From BP-464 sp045805505 (GTDB lineage Bacteria > Actinomycetota > Thermoleophilia > Solirubrobacterales > Solirubrobacteraceae): a stretch of DNA of 64,000 nt. The DNA lies in assembly GCA_045805505.1 (NCBI GenBank), contig JBJMLA010000100.1, positions 6,086 through 70,085 on the forward strand, given 5' to 3'. A program made the translations under genes and the position numbers. Below the pieces are notes generated by a model. It was given only the letters and a program-made list of their open reading frames with translations. It had not been told where the DNA came from and did no database searches. Within the stretch, counting starts at the first letter, position 1. Every line of letters begins with the position of its first letter. Of this stretch, positions 1 through 8,608 are shown in pieces.

Positions 1-330
1 CGGCGTCCCGGTGACGAACGGGTGGGAGCGCCATTCGTCGCTGCCGGTCGTGTCCGGCACGCTGAGCATGCCGCCGGGCGTCTGGACCGTGGCGCTGCAG
101 AACGAGATGTCGGCCGCGACGCTGGATCCCTGACCGTCCTCGACGCCGACGATGGCCTTGGTCCAGTGACGATGGTCATCGACGAAGTTGACGGCGGCGA
201 TGTCGCTGTGACAGCACACGGCGGCCAGTCGCGCGATGTCGTCATAGGCGGGCTCGGCCGGGGTGTCCAGGATCGCGAGGTCCGCGAGGACGGCCAGGCG
301 GTCGGGATCATCGAGGGCGGACGGGACCAT
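1..330 (-). CDS. GAF-domain sensor protein (partial, 3' end outside window)
   Basis: Only the first 110 codons are present; the gene reads leftward off the window edge, so any output domain (kinase, GGDEF, phosphatase) is unseen. The ATG is at 330. The N-terminus matches the opening of many sensor GAF domains: a leader helix RLAVLADLAILDTPAE (residues 11-26), then YDDIARLAAVCC, VNFVDDHRHWTKAIVG and ISFCSATV, ending near a WRSHPFVTG segment. This order (leader helix, membrane-free GAF strands, a DxSFC-like turn) is typical of cytosolic GAF ligand sensors placed ahead of signalling domains. A forward-strand frame over the same bases also stays open briefly, but it has no family pattern. The family call is firm; the ligand and output are unknown. 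Confidence 0.8.
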   Translation of the reverse strand, partial: MVPSALDDPDRLAVLADLAILDTPAEPAYDDIARLAAVCCHSDIAAVNFVDDHRHWTKAIVGVEDGQGSSVAADISFCSATVQTPGGMLSVPDTTGSDEWRSHPFVTGTP

Positions 331-504
331 GGTCCGTGGTATCGGCCGCGGAGCCCCGTCCTTGAAGCCGCGGAGGCCGCTGGCCTAGCCTGACCCGGCA
401 TCAGCGCCTCCGTAGCACTCGGCCTCGGGTTTGCCGTCGCGACCGCGCTCGCGTCCGTCCTGGGCTTCCTGTGGAAGCACAAAGGCGCCGTCGCGGCGCC
501 GGCG

Positions 505-1284
505 GTGGAGTGGTCGAACCCGCTCAAGAGCACGTGGGCGCTGTTCAAGTCGCCCTGGTACGCGCTGGGACTGGCCGTGGCCATGGGCTCGTGGGGCCTG
601 CACGTCGCCGCGCTGTCGCTCGCGCCGATCTCGCTGGTCCAGTCGATCATCGCCGGCGGGCTGGTGCTGGTGACCATCCTGGCCGACCGGCTGTTCGGGA
701 TGAACGTGAGCCGCCGCGAGTGGTTCGGCGTCGCGCTGATGGCGGCGGGCCTCGCGTTCCTGGCCGCGACGCTGAAGGGCACCGCCGACGACGCGCACAA
801 CTCGTGGGAGACCGGGACCCTGGCGCTCTACGCCGGCGGCGCGACGTTGATCGGCACCGTGCTGATCGTCGTCTCGCGCGGCAAGCGCAGCGAGGGGCTC
901 TACCTCGCGGCGTCGGCCGGCGCGCTGTGGGGCGCCTCCGACATCTCGATCAAGGCCCTGAGCGGCCGCCTCGACGACCTCGGCGGCGGCGTGCTGCTGC
1001 ACCCGCTGGCGCTGGTGATCCTGGCGCTCTCGCTCTACGGTCTGCTGGTCAGCGGCCGCAGCCTGCAGCTCGGCGATGCGGTCCCGGTGATCGCGGTGAC
1101 CAGCGCGGTGGCCAACATGCTGACCATCGCCTCGGGCCCCGTCGTCTTCGGCGAGCCGATGCCCGGCGACACGCTCGGGGTGGTCGTGCGCGTCGCGGCG
1201 TTCGTGCTCGTCGTCGCCGCTACCGCGCTAACGCCGCCGCCCATGCCGGCAGAAGCGACTGACCCGCAACCAGCAGCGTCGTGA
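505..1284 (+). CDS. EamA/DMT-type multi-membrane-segment permease
   Basis: Integral membrane protein of 259 residues from the GTG at 505, with about eight hydrophobic helices, for example residues 17-36, 39-60, 70-90 and 206-230. The pattern of paired helices with a glycine-rich middle (WGASDISIKAL) fits the drug/metabolite transporter superfamily. The substrate cannot be told. The start is odd: the same frame remains open and strongly hydrophobic upstream to a TGA at 391, reading ISASVALGLGFAVATALAS and so on from 400. That stretch would be the missing first helix, but it contains no ATG, GTG or TTG. A rare ATC (400) or CTG (460) start, or a sequence error, is therefore likely. The 3' end overlaps the convergent cyclic-di-GMP gene by 65 bases. 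Confidence 0.75.
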   Translation: MEWSNPLKSTWALFKSPWYALGLAVAMGSWGLHVAALSLAPISLVQSIIAGGLVLVTILADRLFGMNVSRREWFGVALMAAGLAFLAATLKGTADDAHNSWETGTLALYAGGATLIGTVLIVVSRGKRSEGLYLAASAGALWGASDISIKALSGRLDDLGGGVLLHPLALVILALSLYGLLVSGRSLQLGDAVPVIAVTSAVANMLTIASGPVVFGEPMPGDTLGVVVRVAAFVLVVAATALTPPPMPAEATDPQPAAS

Positions 1285-3646
1285 GGCGCGCGGCCGGAAG
1301 CGGCCGCGAGAAGAGGTAGCCCTGCGCCTCGGGGCACCCGCGCGCACGCAGCCAGGAGAGCTGCTCGAACGTCTCGACGCCCTCTGCGGTGGCGCGCATG
1401 CCCAGCGCGGTGGCCATGGCCAGCACGGCCTGGGCGATCGCCGCGCCGCGGCCGTCGCGCGACCTGCCCGAGATGAAGCTGCGGTCGATCTTCAGGCCGT
1501 CGACGTTGAACTCCGCCAGCGACGACAGCGATGAGAACCCGGTGCCGAAGTCGTCGAGCTCGATGGAGCAGCCCATGCGGCGCAGCCCCGACAGCGTCTG
1601 GATGGTCACGGGAGAGGCATCGAGCAGCGCACCCTCGGTGATCTCGACGCTCAGCGCCCCGGGCGGCATGGCGTGGCTGGCCAGCATGCCCTGCACGCGG
1701 TCGAGCAGCTCGCCGTCGCGCAGCTGCCGAGGTGACAGGTTGACCGCGATGGCCGGCGCGCCATCGCCGATCGCCTCGCGCCAGCAGGCCCACTGGGCGC
1801 AGGCGGTCTCCAGGGCCCAGCGGCCCATCGTGACGATGCTCCCGTTGTCCTCGGCCAGCGGGATGAACTCCAGGGGCGAGACCGGACCGAGCGACGGATG
1901 CTCCCAGCGCATCAGGGCCTCGACGCGCAGCACGCGTCCGGTGTCCGAGGCGACGATCGGCTGCCAGTGCAGCGTGATCTCGTCGCGGTCCAGCGCGCCG
2001 CCGAGCGCGCGCTCGAGCTGGGCCCGGGCGCTGGCGCCGTCGCGGATGTCGTCGCTGGCCACTTCCTCGCCGTCGCGGCCGGCGGCCTTGGCGCGGTACA
2101 TCGCCACGTCGGCGAGGCGCAGGAGCTCCTTGGCGTCGTCGCCGGCGCGGGTCGGCAGGGCGACGCCGACGCTGGCGGTCACCGAGAGCTTGGCCGTGCC
2201 GACCATCATGGGCTCGGACAGGCAGGTGCGGATCCGGCGCGCGACCTCGAGGCCGTCCTCGGCACCGCTGACGCCCTCGCACAGGACGACGAACTCGTCG
2301 CCGCCGAGCCGGGCGACCGTGTCGCCGGGCCGCAGGTCGGCGTCCAGGCGCCGCGCGACCGTCCGCAGCACCTCGTCGCCCACGTCGTGGCCGTGGGTGT
2401 CGTTGATCGTCTTGAAGCGGTCGAGGTCGACGAACAGCACCGCGAGCGTCCGTCCGGCGCGGCGGTTGCGCAGCAGCGACGAGCGCAGGCGCTCGAGCAG
2501 GGCCCCGCGGTTGGGCAGCCCGGTCAGCCCGTCGTGCGCGGCCATGTGCAGCGCGCTCTCGTAGTGGCGGGCGGCCTCCAGCGCGGCCTGGGCCTGGTCG
2601 GCGAACAGGCGCAGGGCCTGCAGGCGCGCGACGTCGGGCAGCAGCCGGTCGCTCGGCTCGTCGGCCCAGATGAACCCCTCGAGCACGCCGGCCGGGTTGC
2701 GCAGCGGCACGACGAGCCAGTGGCGGCTCCACGCCCACGGGCCGCGGCCGTTGCTCTGGGAGGCGTACGGGGAATCGGGCAGCTCGAGCAGCCGCAGCGC
2801 GTCGGCGCGGTCCAGGACGTAGCAGCCCTGCTCCTCGAACTCGGGGCGCAGGATTCGCTCGAAGCTCACCATCGGGACGACCACGTCGGGCGTCGTCTCC
2901 CAGCCCACGGAGGCCGCCGGGACGATCGCTCCCTCGCTGTCGCCCAGCTCTACGGCGACGCGCTCGAATCCCAGCGCGTCGCGGATGCCGAGGCACACGG
3001 CGGCCAGGACGTCGGTGTCGGACCGGGCGTCGGCGATCTGGGTGGAGACGGCGAGCAGCTGCTTGAGCGCGACCTGATGAGCGGCGTCCGCGGCCGCCTC
3101 GCGGGCCTGCTGCATCGCCGCGCCCGCGGCGGTGGCCACGGCAACGAGCGCGTCGAGCTCGTCGGGGCCGGGCCGCCGGCCGCTGCGCGGCTCGTCGACC
3201 GACAGGACGCCGGTGACCTCTCCGTCGGTGCCGCGCATCAGGACCTGGAGATGGTCGCCGCTGCGCCACGCGCCCGGCTCGCCGGAGTGAGCGAGCGGCG
3301 GCGTGTAGCTGAGCAGGGTGTCCTCGAGGCCGGCCTCCTCGGGGATGAAGTACGCACCACGGACCTCGAACCGCTCGTGGAAGGAGGGAGCCCACTGCGT
3401 CCACGTGCTGGTGCTGTTGAGCAGCACGTCGCGCGCCTCCGCGCGGCCGTGGACGACGGCGACCTCGAAGTCGTCCCACGCACGGCGGTGGACGTTGACC
3501 GCGACGGTCTGCCAGCCGAGGTCGGAGCTGATCATCGACGCGATGCGCTCGAGCACCTCGGCGAGGTCCTCGGGGGTGCGGACGCGCCGCGAGGCCTCGT
3601 AGGCCTCGCGCAGTGCGGTGAAGAACGAAAGATCGGTCGGTGGCAT
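1220..3646 (-). CDS. GAF-GAF-GGDEF-EAL cyclic-di-GMP synthase/phosphodiesterase
   Basis: Cytosolic protein of 808 residues. It begins with two GAF-like sensor regions (about 10-180 and 195-360), followed by a GGDEF domain (about 365-530) and an EAL domain (about 545-790). The cyclase signature GGDEF is intact near residue 450, and an RPGD inhibitory I-site sits five residues ahead of it. The phosphodiesterase residues are also intact: the EALMRW loop, AVNLSP, ITEGALL, the DDFGTG loop and the GLKIDRSF lysine. Both activities are therefore possible, and which dominates is not decided by sequence. The ATG at 3646 is preferred over an upstream GTG at 3697, which would lengthen the protein without adding a domain. 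It diverges from the hydroxy-acid oxidase gene across a 68-base gap. Confidence 0.9.
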   Translation of the reverse strand: MPPTDLSFFTALREAYEASRRVRTPEDLAEVLERIASMISSDLGWQTVAVNVHRRAWDDFEVAVVHGRAEARDVLLNSTSTWTQWAPSFHERFEVRGAYFIPEEAGLEDTLLSYTPPLAHSGEPGAWRSGDHLQVLMRGTDGEVTGVLSVDEPRSGRRPGPDELDALVAVATAAGAAMQQAREAAADAAHQVALKQLLAVSTQIADARSDTDVLAAVCLGIRDALGFERVAVELGDSEGAIVPAASVGWETTPDVVVPMVSFERILRPEFEEQGCYVLDRADALRLLELPDSPYASQSNGRGPWAWSRHWLVVPLRNPAGVLEGFIWADEPSDRLLPDVARLQALRLFADQAQAALEAARHYESALHMAAHDGLTGLPNRGALLERLRSSLLRNRRAGRTLAVLFVDLDRFKTINDTHGHDVGDEVLRTVARRLDADLRPGDTVARLGGDEFVVLCEGVSGAEDGLEVARRIRTCLSEPMMVGTAKLSVTASVGVALPTRAGDDAKELLRLADVAMYRAKAAGRDGEEVASDDIRDGASARAQLERALGGALDRDEITLHWQPIVASDTGRVLRVEALMRWEHPSLGPVSPLEFIPLAEDNGSIVTMGRWALETACAQWACWREAIGDGAPAIAVNLSPRQLRDGELLDRVQGMLASHAMPPGALSVEITEGALLDASPVTIQTLSGLRRMGCSIELDDFGTGFSSLSSLAEFNVDGLKIDRSFISGRSRDGRGAAIAQAVLAMATALGMRATAEGVETFEQLSWLRARGCPEAQGYLFSRPLPAARLTTLLVAGQSLLPAWAAALAR

Positions 3647-3714
3647 GGCCCGCTCCGTCTTGTGTCGGCCTGTCACGGGCCGAACTTGAGGCGCCACCGG
3701 TAGGTTCGGCGGCC

Positions 3715-4779
3715 GTGTCCGACCTCGCGCCGTTCGTCAACGTCGCCGACTTCGAGGCCGCCGCAGCCGAGCGGCTCGAGGCCGGCCTTCTGGGCTACTA
3801 CGCGGGTGGCGCCGGGGACGAGCGGACGCTGCGCGACAACCAGGCCGCCTACGGGCGCCGGCATCTGCGTCCGCGCGTCCTCGTCGACGTCGCGCAGGTC
3901 GACGCCGCGACCACCGTGCTGGGCAGCCCGGTGTCCATGCCGCTGCTGGTCGCGCCGACCGCGCTGCACCGGATGGCGCACCCCGACGGCGAGCCCGGGA
4001 CGGCTCGCGCGGCCGCGGCGGCCGGCACGGTCTACTGCCTGTCGACGCTGGCGACCTCGCGGCCGTCAGAGGTGGCGGCGGGCGCGCCGGCGGCGCCGAG
4101 GTGGTTCCAGGTCTACTGCTTCCGCGACCAAGCGGTCACCGACGCGCTTGTCGACGAGGCGCTCGACAGCGGCTTCGACGCGCTCGTGCTGACCGTCGAC
4201 GCGCCGCGTGCCGGACGGCGCGAGCGCGACCTGCGGACGGGCTTCGCCGTGCCCGACACCGTCGACATGCCCGCGGTACGCGCGGCCACGGGCGCTCCCC
4301 GGTGCCCGACGCCCGCCGAGTTCTTCGGCCTGCTCGACACGACGCTCGACTGGTCGATCGTCGAGCGCCTCGCCGCCCGCGGGCTGCCCGTGGTCATCAA
4401 GGGGATCCAGACCGGCGAGGACGCGGCGCTGGCCTGCGAGCACGGCGCGGCGGGGATCGTCGTCTCCAACCACGGCGGCCGCCAGCTCGACGGCGTGCAG
4501 GCGTCGATCGACGTGCTCCCCGAGGCGGTCGAGGCGGTGGCGGGCCGGCTCGAGGTCTACGTCGACGGCGGGGTCCGGCGCGGCACCGACGTCCTCGTCG
4601 CGCTGGCGCTCGGCGCGCGAGCGGTCCTGCTCGGCCGGCCGATGCTGTGGGGCCTGACCGTCGGAGGCGAGGCGGGAGCCCTGCGGGTCCTCGAGCTGCT
4701 GCACGACGAGATCCGGCTGGCCATGACGCTGCTCGGCGTCCGCAGCCCGGCCGAGATCACGCGCGCGCACGTCACCTGA
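3715..4779 (+). CDS. FMN-dependent alpha-hydroxy-acid dehydrogenase/oxidase
   Basis: Protein of 354 residues, the usual size of the LldD/glycolate oxidase family, which oxidises 2-hydroxy acids such as lactate to the 2-oxo acid with FMN. Visible motifs are the N-terminal YYAGGAGDERTL, the LLVAPTALHRMAHPDGE segment that contacts FMN, VIKGIQTGEDA with the flavin-binding lysine, VVSNHGGRQLDG with the catalytic histidine, and DGGVRRGTDVL followed by ALGARAVLLGRP, which binds FMN phosphate. The GTG at 3715 places the protein start directly before the conserved DLAPFVNVADFE helix; the frame is open further upstream, but that part has no family match. The substrate is not determinable; lactate, glycolate and other L-2-hydroxy acids are all possible. 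It overlaps the convergent methyltransferase gene by 8 bases. Confidence 0.88.
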   Translation: MSDLAPFVNVADFEAAAAERLEAGLLGYYAGGAGDERTLRDNQAAYGRRHLRPRVLVDVAQVDAATTVLGSPVSMPLLVAPTALHRMAHPDGEPGTARAAAAAGTVYCLSTLATSRPSEVAAGAPAAPRWFQVYCFRDQAVTDALVDEALDSGFDALVLTVDAPRAGRRERDLRTGFAVPDTVDMPAVRAATGAPRCPTPAEFFGLLDTTLDWSIVERLAARGLPVVIKGIQTGEDAALACEHGAAGIVVSNHGGRQLDGVQASIDVLPEAVEAVAGRLEVYVDGGVRRGTDVLVALALGARAVLLGRPMLWGLTVGGEAGALRVLELLHDEIRLAMTLLGVRSPAEITRAHVT

Positions 4780-5386
4780 CGGTTCGCGCCACCCAGCTCT
4801 TGGCCAGCGGGCCGAAGCGCTCGGCGACCACCTCCGTCCCCGGGAAGAGCGCGGCGAGCTCGCCGCGGCGCAGCAGCCGGATGTCCTCCCAGTCGCCCGC
4901 TGCCCCGAGTCGCCAGTAGGGGCGCCGAATGCGCGACGGCAGCCAGTGGGCGAGGGGCAGCAGCGCGTGGGGCTCGACGGGGAACGACCAGGCGGGGGTC
5001 TGCACGAACACGGCCTTGGCCACCCTGCCGACCTCGTCGGCGAAGCGCGGGCGGTCCGCCGGGTCGATGTGCTCGACGACGCTCGAGCAGTAGGCGAGGT
5101 CGAACTCGCCGTCGGCGAACGGCAGCCCCTTCAGGACATCGGCCTGCACGAACGGGCCGGGGTAGTCCGGCCGCGCGGCGCGGTCGACACCGGTGATGTC
5201 GCGCGCGGGCTCGAGCGCGCGGAGCCCGAGCGTGCCGCATCCGACGTCGACGATCCGGGCGTCATCGGGCAACCGCGGGAACAGCGTCGCGTGGCGGCGT
5301 TCGCGCGCGCCGGCGGCCAGGGGAGAGGCCAGGCGCGCGAGCGGCCCGCGGGCCGTCCCATAAACATCGGGCTTTTGTCCAACCAT
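4772..5386 (-). CDS. class I SAM-dependent methyltransferase
   Basis: Protein of 204 residues with a Rossmann methyltransferase core. Motif I reads IVDVGCGTLGLRAL (about 45-58), followed by an acidic residue after ITGVD. The motif II/post-II region is FDLAYCSSVVEHI, the form seen in methyltransferase type-11/25 proteins. The C-terminal part (WRLGAAGDWEDIRLL ... LAKSWVARTV) resembles proteins annotated as small-molecule or sugar-lipid methyltransferases, but I cannot name a substrate. The ATG at 5386 is close to the first fold element. It diverges from the tiny membrane-protein gene at 5441 and may share its 54-base promoter region. Confidence 0.8.
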   Translation of the reverse strand: MVGQKPDVYGTARGPLARLASPLAAGARERRHATLFPRLPDDARIVDVGCGTLGLRALEPARDITGVDRAARPDYPGPFVQADVLKGLPFADGEFDLAYCSSVVEHIDPADRPRFADEVGRVAKAVFVQTPAWSFPVEPHALLPLAHWLPSRIRRPYWRLGAAGDWEDIRLLRRGELAALFPGTEVVAERFGPLAKSWVARTVR

Positions 5387-5440
5387 GGGCGTGAATTCGC
5401 GTTAGAGGGGTAACACCGTGCCAACGAAAGGAGGCGTTAA

Positions 5441-5575
5441 ATGCTGTTGGTACTTGCCGTAATCCTGCTGATCATCGCCATTGCTGGCGGTGCGATCATT
5501 CACCCCATCCTGTTCGCCCTTGCCATCGTCGCGCTCGTGTTGTTCTTCTCGGGCCGTCGCGGCGCCGCGATCTAG
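5441..5575 (+). CDS. 44-residue hydrophobic membrane protein
   Basis: A very short gene with an excellent ribosome binding site, AAAGGAGG at 5427-5434, seven bases before the ATG. The product has two hydrophobic stretches (residues 1-18 and 22-37) joined by a GGAIIHP turn, and a basic tail SGRRGAAI. It should form a small helical hairpin in the membrane. Similar tiny hydrophobic proteins are widespread in actinobacteria and often respond to stress, but I do not recognise a named family with certainty. The strong translation signal and clean stop argue that it is a real gene despite its size. Confidence 0.7.
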   Translation: MLLVLAVILLIIAIAGGAIIHPILFALAIVALVLFFSGRRGAAI

Positions 5576-5622
5576 CACCACTCCGCGCCTGCGAGGCCAC
5601 GGGCTCACCCTAGACTGAGCTC

Positions 5623-6855
5623 GTGGCCTCAGCGCGTCAGATCATGGTCGGAGACGTCCCCATCGGCGGGGGCGCGCCGGTCGTCGTCCAGACGATGACC
5701 AAGACCGAAACGGCCAACCTCCAGGCCACGATGGACCAGATCCATCGCGTCGCGGAGGCGGGAGCCGACGTCGTGCGCTGCGCCGTTCCGCGCGAGCAGG
5801 ACGCCGAGGCGCTCAAGACGATCGTCGCCCAGTCGCCGATCCCGATCATCGCCGACATCCACTTCAACCACACGCTCGCGCTCAAGGCGATCGACGCCGG
5901 CGCGCACTGCATCCGCCTGAACCCCGGCAACATCGGCGGGCCCGACAAGGTCGCCCAGGTGGCCGATCACGCCAAGGCCCACGGCGTCCCGATGCGCATC
6001 GGCGTGAACTCCGGCTCGCTACCCAAGCACCTGCACGAGCTCGAGCGGACCAACCCCGTCGAGGCGCTGGTCACCGCCGCCGGCGAGTTCGTCGAGCTGA
6101 TGCACCGGCTCGACTTCTACGACTTCAAGGTCTCGATCAAGTCGACCAACGTGCCGCACACGATCGCGTCGAACCGGCTGCTCTCCGAGCGCATCGACCA
6201 TCCGCTGCACCTCGGCATCACCGAGGCCGGCACCAAGTGGTCGGGCTCGCTCAAGAGCGCGGTCGGCCTGGGCACGCTGCTGGCCGACGGCATCGGCGAC
6301 ACGATCCGCATCTCGCTCTCGACGTTCCACGCCGAGGAGGAGGTCAAGGTCGCCTGGGAGATCCTCAAGGCGCTCAAGCTCCGCGAGCGCGGACCGGTCC
6401 TGATCGCCTGCCCGACCTGCGGGCGCCTGCAGTTCGACATGGACACCGTCGTCTCGGAGATCGAGGAGCGCCTGCGCGCCTACGACGATCCGATCGAGGT
6501 CGCCGTCCTGGGCTGCGCCGTCAACGGCATCGGCGAGGCCAGCCACGCCGACTTCGGCATCGCCGGGGCCAAGGACATGGGCGTCATCTACTCGCGCGGC
6601 GAGCCGCTGCGCAAGGTGCCCACCGCCCAGCTCGTCGACGTCCTCTTCGAGGAGATCGACAAGTACTACGCGGCCGGCAAGCAGGTCGTCGTCGATCAGG
6701 TCGAGGCCGCCGAGGGCGCCGCGCTGCTCGCCCAGATCGAGGCCGAGAACGCCGGCGACCTGACGCCCGAGCGCCTCGCGGCCATGGAGAAGGCCGCCAG
6801 CCAGCTCGACGAGACCGACTCGCCGGTCGACGGTCGCCGCTTCCAGCGCGCGTAG
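5623..6855 (+). CDS. ispG: 4-hydroxy-3-methylbut-2-en-1-yl diphosphate synthase (IspG)
   Basis: Protein of 410 residues catalysing the penultimate step of the MEP isoprenoid pathway, the reductive conversion of MEcPP to HMBPP with a [4Fe-4S] cluster. The N-terminal TIM-barrel signatures are clear: VVVQTMTKTET, RCAVPREQDAEAL, IIADIHFNHTLAL, IRLNPGNIGG and MRIGVNSGSL. The C-terminal cluster-binding part is present with CPTCGR (about residues 263-268), LGCAVNGIGEA and the conserved glutamate. The start is a GTG. The last 60 residues form a charged, helix-rich extension after the core. It is one of the best supported identities in the window and implies isoprenoid synthesis by the MEP route. Confidence 0.96.
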   Translation: MASARQIMVGDVPIGGGAPVVVQTMTKTETANLQATMDQIHRVAEAGADVVRCAVPREQDAEALKTIVAQSPIPIIADIHFNHTLALKAIDAGAHCIRLNPGNIGGPDKVAQVADHAKAHGVPMRIGVNSGSLPKHLHELERTNPVEALVTAAGEFVELMHRLDFYDFKVSIKSTNVPHTIASNRLLSERIDHPLHLGITEAGTKWSGSLKSAVGLGTLLADGIGDTIRISLSTFHAEEEVKVAWEILKALKLRERGPVLIACPTCGRLQFDMDTVVSEIEERLRAYDDPIEVAVLGCAVNGIGEASHADFGIAGAKDMGVIYSRGEPLRKVPTAQLVDVLFEEIDKYYAAGKQVVVDQVEAAEGAALLAQIEAENAGDLTPERLAAMEKAASQLDETDSPVDGRRFQRA

Positions 6856-6864
6856 TCTCCGCGC

Positions 6865-8076
6865 ATGCCCACCGCCGGATCGCTGCCCGCCGCCGTGCTC
6901 GCGGTGCTGTCGGGCGCCCTGATCGCCGCCGGTGGCGCGCAGGCGGACGGAGTCGTTCCCGGCCAAGGCCAGCAGCTGCGCGTCGGCAGTGGCGTCAAGG
7001 GCGTCTGCTCGCCGCAGTCGCCGGCGAGACCGACCGATCTGTCCGTGGAGCAGGACGGTCAGGCCTACCACGGCACCTACGTCTACTCGTCGTTCCTGTA
7101 CGCGGTCCGCGGCCGCGACGCGGGCGATCCGGTCTCGGCCCAGGCCTGGGATCCCGGCATCGCGAGCTCATACCGCGTGCCGCCGACCGACGGCCACACC
7201 CCGGATGCGTGCAGCTTCCGCGGCGGCAACGACGCCGGCGGCAACCCGACCCGGCTCCAAGCAGCACCGCTGCTCAGGCGCGGCACCTACGTGATGCGTG
7301 TCATCACGGTGACCTACGACGAGACGTACGACAACAGCGCCGGCTGGGTGCCGAAGTCCGACGACGAGTCCGAGACGACGCAGGACGTCGTCTTCTCGGC
7401 CGTCACCACCAACCCGTGTGACTCCGAGTGGGTCGGCATGACCGCGTCGGCGGCCCTGTGCCTGAAGGAGAAGCAGAAGAAGGATGCCGCGGCGGCCTCG
7501 AAGGAGCACGCCGAGGACCTCAAGGACGCCAAGCGGTCCTACGCGGCGCTGGGCTGCGGCTCCAGCGGCCTGAGCGCCGGCAGCGACTTCCGCTGGAAGG
7601 ACAGCCGCGAGACCCACCTGGCCTGCGCCGCCGAGTCCGCGCGCCGGATCTACGACGAGGCGATGAGCACGACGGAGGCTGCGCTCGCCGCCGATCCGCC
7701 GGTCAAGGACTTCACCACGCTCGCCCGGCCGGCGACGGTCGATCTTCCGATCCCGGGCAAGGGCCAGCACGCGCTCGCCGCGGTCCGGCGCCTCCTGCTG
7801 GCCGAGGCGGCGATCCCCGGCCTTCTCGACGCGCTCGTCCTGGACATCAACCGGGCCAACGGAGCGTTCGTCGCCGGCGACGAGGCCTGGGTCGACAAGC
7901 AGAACGCCGCGGGGCGGGCAGCCGCAGCGAAGGCCCGGCGCCTGCTGCGCAGCCTTCCCGGGCTGCAGCGCGCCGCCGCCAGGAGCGCCCCCGGAAGGCT
8001 CGCCGTGGCGCTGCGCGCCCAGCGGACGGTGCCGAAGGCCGCCGCCGCGGTGTCGGACCTCCCGGCGACCGACTGA
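6865..8076 (+). CDS. secreted protein of unknown function
   Basis: Protein of 403 residues that I do not recognise. It opens with a signal-peptide-like stretch (residues 1-27, hydrophobic core AVLAVLSGALIAAGGAQA with a likely cleavage after AQA). The exported part has a cysteine-containing beta-rich N-terminal half (CSPQSP, CSFRGG, CDSEW) and, from about residue 195, a long helical region with KEKQKKDAAAASKEHAEDLKD-like charged repeats, typical of a coiled coil or helical bundle. It starts nine bases after ispG and may be read through from it. The function is open. Confidence 0.65.
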   Translation: MPTAGSLPAAVLAVLSGALIAAGGAQADGVVPGQGQQLRVGSGVKGVCSPQSPARPTDLSVEQDGQAYHGTYVYSSFLYAVRGRDAGDPVSAQAWDPGIASSYRVPPTDGHTPDACSFRGGNDAGGNPTRLQAAPLLRRGTYVMRVITVTYDETYDNSAGWVPKSDDESETTQDVVFSAVTTNPCDSEWVGMTASAALCLKEKQKKDAAAASKEHAEDLKDAKRSYAALGCGSSGLSAGSDFRWKDSRETHLACAAESARRIYDEAMSTTEAALAADPPVKDFTTLARPATVDLPIPGKGQHALAAVRRLLLAEAAIPGLLDALVLDINRANGAFVAGDEAWVDKQNAAGRAAAAKARRLLRSLPGLQRAAARSAPGRLAVALRAQRTVPKAAAAVSDLPATD

Positions 8077-8092
8077 AGGCGTCTCGGGCCGG

Positions 8093-8608
8093 ATGAGCGC
8101 CCCGACCGTCGGTTTCTGCTCCGCCTGCGGTGCGCGCGCCGGCGTCGCGCTCCCGTTCACCTGCCCGGCCTGCGGCACCACCCACTACCTCAACCCGCGC
8201 CCGACGTCCTGCGCGCTGGTCATGCACGCCGGCCGGCTGCTGCTGATCAAGCGCGGCCGTGACCCGTGGGGCGGCTGTTGGGACATCCCCGGCGGCTTCT
8301 GCGACGGCGCCGAGCACCCGATAGGCGCGGCACGGCGCGAGGTCCGCGAGGAGGCCGGGGTGGACTGCGAGATCGGCGACTACCTCGGCTCGTGGCTCGA
8401 CGTGTACGCCGACGGGCTGCCGACGCTCAACGCCTACTACCACGCGACCGCCGCGACGGACGCCGTCGGGACGCCCGACGGCGACGAGGTCACCGAGATC
8501 GGCTGGTTTCACCCGGACGAGCTGCCCGAGCCGATCGCCTTCCCGGACTCCCAGCGCCCCGTGCTGCAGGCGTGGCGCGCGGCGCTACCCGACCGGCTGG
8601 GTGCGTGA
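8093..8608 (+). CDS. Nudix hydrolase with N-terminal zinc ribbon
   Basis: Protein of 171 residues. The N-terminus carries a four-cysteine zinc ribbon (CSAC at 9-12 and CPAC at 24-27), followed by the NPRPTSCALV segment seen in NADH-pyrophosphatase-like Nudix proteins. The Nudix box is complete: GGFCDGAEHPIGAAR is followed by REVREEAGV, giving the G-x5-E-x7-REVxEExGV pattern that binds the catalytic magnesium. It probably cleaves a nucleoside diphosphate derivative; which one is unknown. It overlaps the 3' end of the convergent glycoside hydrolase gene by 24 bases. Confidence 0.88.
   Translation: MSAPTVGFCSACGARAGVALPFTCPACGTTHYLNPRPTSCALVMHAGRLLLIKRGRDPWGGCWDIPGGFCDGAEHPIGAARREVREEAGVDCEIGDYLGSWLDVYADGLPTLNAYYHATAATDAVGTPDGDEVTEIGWFHPDELPEPIAFPDSQRPVLQAWRAALPDRLGA

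Noticed and set aside
2..393. Forward-strand open frames covering the left edge (2-133 and 22-393)
   Set aside because: The minus-strand frame 330-1 encodes a clear GAF domain; the forward frames have only the low-complexity composition of shadows in GC-rich DNA.
5407..5413. Possible stress sigma-factor promoter (GGGGTAA) upstream of the 44-residue gene
   Set aside because: The -10 like box is suggestive, but I found no matching GTTT-like -35 at the right distance.
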